Of a stretch of 64,000 nucleotides of DNA, positions 60,317 to 64,000 are shown piece by piece (the stretch's first letter is position 1; every line of letters begins with the position of its first letter). This stretch comes from Diprion similis. Taxonomy: Eukaryota > Arthropoda > Insecta > Hymenoptera > Diprionidae. The stretch is taken from positions 1 to 64,000 of the forward strand of contig NC_060111.1 of NCBI RefSeq assembly GCF_021155765.1, given 5' to 3'. The translations under genes were made by a program, and so were the position numbers. The notes beneath the pieces were generated by a model that was not told where the DNA came from, made no database searches, and was given only the letters and a program-made list of their open reading frames with translations.

Positions 60317-63041
60317 GGTACCCTGCACACAATTCACCGGTATAAATCTCAGGCTCTTGGCATTGGCGAGGCTGCCACAGTCGTATAATCGGCTCGTTGA
60401 CTAACGAGCGCGTGGTGCTGACAGCCGCCGATTAGAACGTGATCTTCGTTGTAGTTCCTTTATTATTATACATTCATTTCCTACCATCGGGCGTTGAGCG
60501 ACGCCCAACTTGTATCAAGGCCGAAACGATCCAAATCTTGCCCTTGCTGGCATGCGAAAATCTATGAATTTTCATGCTATTCTTTTTTTACTAGCAACAA
60601 TGGGCGAAAGGTACGTGAAATATAAGAACAGCACATCGTAACGAACGCAAAGAACCGTCGCGTCGAGCATAATTTCGTGAGTGTTGGTATTATATACGCG
60701 AGCTGAATTCCAATTTGCGAATGAAACCCCGCGGCTTTTCAATCATCCAACTCTCTTTATGTACTACATATGGTAGCTGGGAAATAGAGAAGTTGTCCAG
60801 GCACTGAAAGTTTGAACGCATTAGAGGTATGAAATAGGAATTGTTGAATCGATGCAGGTCGACTGTTGAAGTATAACGGTTTTGTTTCACCGACAATGAG
60901 TCACCTGCGTACCGACCCTGCATCAAGTATCCAAACCTCCCACCAAAATCTCGCAGGGGTAGGTGGGTGGGTAGATAGAAGGAGCGATTGAACGGTGCAT
61001 ACCTACATACCTATAATATAGTTGCGTGCACAAGAAATTTCACACTGCACGCACGCACGTACGCACGCACGCAGCGCCGCAATTATTAGCACTGCGGTCA
61101 TTTATGAATCACCAACCAATCAACCGTCAACTCGCGAAGCGTCCGTATGAGTGTGCTGCACCTAACACGCGTGCGGTGTTATACCTGCACGAGCAATTAA
61201 ATTCTCGTAACTATCCCACGCGTTGAACAGATCGCGCGCGATAATATTATGGAGTGAAAATGAGGGGGTAGAAATGCCGGGGGGGCGGAGGGCGATCCCC
61301 CTCCTTCCTACCCACCCTGCCTTTACACTCGGCAGGCGGCAGGCTGGCGCCCTTGGCCCTGTAGAAGGGACCCCCTGCGAACCCGTCATAGACGTCCGCG
61401 CGGGTGTACGATAGAACGTATAGGCGGCATGCGATAGATGCGAGAGAATCCATTACAGGTAGATACTACCTACTACGTATACAACCTATGTTAGAAGACG
61501 CACGATTGGTCAGCATGAAACAGCAACGGTCGCACACTACAACTGCGTGTTTGCATCAACTAAACTTCCCGTACGCGTAATAAACACTACATAGGTATAT
61601 TTTGTGCAACACAGGTCTGACAATTTCAGGTATATTGCACAATTGCGCATTTGACTTTGTAGTTTATGAAGTACGCGCAATCTACTGACGTGTACGCTTA
61701 ACGTGCAAACGTAATCTCTTCCGATTTGTCGAATGATTGCAGAATCAATGAGTGCCCATAGATTCGTTTAAATTTCGAATTGGTAAAATGATACGGAAAT
61801 TATCGGTATAATTATTTCGCAGAACCTCATTGACCATTCGGCTGATTCGTGCATTTGGAGTAGCGGGGTAAAAATTTTTCACCACATTCTCCAGGGATGA
61901 ATTACATGTAGTCTCGTCACAGTTGCTTATGTGGAACGTGCCATGACTTTGAGATAGGGATCAACGGAGAAAAAGGCGCGGATCAAAGTTCCGATTTCCA
62001 AATGGTCATTTTTCAGACAGATCATTACACCAAATGACCAAAATTCCGAACGATCAAAACTCCAAGCGTTACCAGCCTTCGAATCTGCCGTGAATCGTTT
62101 ATCGCATGTGTGAAAATTGGTAACATTCGGAACATTGACCATTTGGAATATTGACCCGCATTCAGATGAAAATAGATCCGTGGATAAGCATCTCTTCAAG
62201 ATAACGTAGTTTTTTGAAAGACGAACGTATCACCCAATTTTTTCTCCCCTTCCCTCATGCCGTAGTTGTGTTAATTTTCTCGTGACATGCAGAAGCGTCG
62301 ATTTAAATATGTTCGATCTTGCCATTTTTTAATTTTTTTTTGTTTTATGTGTAATCATTTGTTCAATACTTTTGATGATCGGAGTATGACCTCCATCCTC
62401 AAAAGTAAACTGACATTCCCATTAAATACAAATTAAGGGGTATGTCGATGCAGGTGTTTCAAAATTATTCGTGATAAAATGAATAGGTAGAAGATTTTTC
62501 AAACTACACAAAGGTAAATTACGCGAAGCTATAAGCTATATAACTGCATTACAAGTATTTTCCTATATTACCTGCCTGCCTACCTATCTTCACCCCTTCG
62601 ACATTCCTTCGTCTGCACACAAATAAGTGCCCGATTCTCGCGAGACATAAAGGCGGCGTCGATCAGTCAGGCGCCAAGCGTCGCGACGCACGCCTCACTT
62701 CCCCTCTCGTCGTAACGAAAGACTGGACGTAAGGTGCACACGACGTTGCGCTACGCATGCATATACCTATTGCATCGGAAGAAATCGGAGTTACGCCGTC
62801 TCACATGCCCGAAACAGGCGCTGTAAAGGTAATTATACGAAAGTCGAATCGAGAGAAAACAATGGGAGATACCTAGTAACGATGGAAAATGAAATGAGCC
62901 CGATCTTCCACCCAACGTTGAACGCTCAGAATTTTTCTTTTAACCTGAACAAACTTTTTATGGAGTGCTGTGGTGGAAATTCGTAAATTGTTTTTTTCAG
63001 AAACACTGTAACATCCATATGTATGTGTATATATATATATA

Positions 63042-63162
63042 TAGGTAATAAGAAATTAACAATAAAGATAAAGATGGTTGACATTTAGAAAGGTGTTTGC
63101 AGTATGATAGAGCGGTAGCTCTTAATAAAGCTTTATCTTTATTGTTAATTTCTTATTACCTA
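63042..63162. repeat. Perfect 32-nt inverted repeat
   Basis: Arms 63042-63073 and 63131-63162 are exact reverse complements (TAGGTAATAAGAAATTAACA and onward). The loop is 57 nt. It directly follows a short TA run and directly precedes the LINE 3' tail. Confidence 0.85.
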
Positions 63163-63169
63163 AGCAAAA

Positions 63170-63252
63170 CGACTTAATTGTACAAAGGCTCTGTCTACAT
63201 TTGCCCCATAGTATACTAGGGCATAATAAACTCATCAAATCAAATCAGAATC
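63170..63252 (+). mobile_element. 5'-truncated LINE 3' tail
   Basis: GTACAAAGGCTCTGTCTAC and TTTGCCCC are followed by GGGCATAATAAACTCATC and an AAATC repeat tail. AATAAACTCATCAAATCAAATC is the common 3' end of insect non-LTR elements. No reverse transcriptase remains in front of it. Confidence 0.6.
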
Positions 63253-64000
63253 TCTCCCTCTCCCTCTCTGATTGCTGCTTTAGGTAGATATATCGACAGT
63301 ATAGTTACATGCTTTGTGTCGAATATCTTGTACGTATAGTTCTCAAAAATTCATGCCCTTTCTTATTATATCTATCAAAAGAGGGGTAAATTCTAAAGTC
63401 GCAGCCTGCTAGCGGATTACGACGCGACGCGGGGATGAAATCCAAAAAAGATAATTTGAATTTCTATTCAGATCCAGGCAATTTGTTTGGTAGACGTTTC
63501 GAAATCGGGAAAGTCATGACCAATGTGCATATTGGCTGTCACACTGTAGCGCACAGGCATCTTGGACGTTGCTACCTAGATGTCATATGCGTAGGTATAC
63601 CGAGTAATACATTGGCACAGCGTCGGTCGCGGCGCCGGTGCCGGGCATCGTCGTCGTCGGCGACGTCTTATAATACGACTGCCGAGTCGCGACGCTTCCA
63701 CGACGTTCGTCGCGTGACGCACTCGGTGATTACGTTGTACAGCTAAACGCAGAACAGTAGGTATAAGATACGTACATCTGGGTGTGTACCTACCTACACC
63801 CTACACCCTGCCCCCTATATTATACGCAGCTACGCGTATAATTCACATATAATAAAATGTATTTTGTATTGTACATGCATGGAGATATGTGTTATACTGT
63901 CTACCTGCACACATTATACATATACCTAGTACAGGTATACAGTACCTATGTGTAATACGTCGTGTTTAAATAGAAGGGACGCACGATGCATGTGTCAAAT

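Overview
The window reads as an insect nuclear genome, most likely a hymenopteran. Three things point there: an array of the insect telomere unit (TTAGG/CCTAA) at 697-779, many short AGGTTAGG-type runs elsewhere, and intron-split genes of clear arthropod type. There is no sign of bacterial, plasmid or phage organisation. I recognise four protein-coding genes by family and one further two-exon gene that I cannot assign. The rest is intergenic or intronic sequence with satellites, foldback elements and retrotransposon remains.

Layout. 1-1600: subtelomere-like satellite, made of a 254-bp tandem unit with C/G homopolymers, then CCTAA repeats, then an 11-bp derived array. 5782-7286 (minus): a six-exon PRPP-synthetase-associated protein (PRPSAP) gene. 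11265-25338 (minus): a calcium-regulated NADPH oxidase of the NOX5 type in about 19 exons; its large introns hold a TA-flanked MITE with a TTAA-flanked palindrome nested inside it, a second foldback element and a fossil LINE. 26578-32394 (plus): a chaoptin-type leucine-rich-repeat, GPI-anchored adhesion protein in six coding exons, with a plausible TATA promoter. 40418-41533 (plus): an intronless nerfin/INSM zinc-finger gene. 49038-50921 (minus): an unrecognised two-exon gene encoding about 566 residues. 50922-64000: no gene that I can support; it holds microsatellites, a LINE 3' tail and a small perfect hairpin.

The genes do not form a pathway. PRPSAP works in nucleotide metabolism, NOX5 makes superoxide under calcium control, chaoptin is known in flies as a photoreceptor adhesion protein, and nerfin is a neuronal differentiation factor. 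Exon structures were built by hand from homology, splice consensus and phase continuity. The least certain parts are the first NOX5 exon and the NOX5 junction just before its DGPYG motif, which may be an AT-AC intron.
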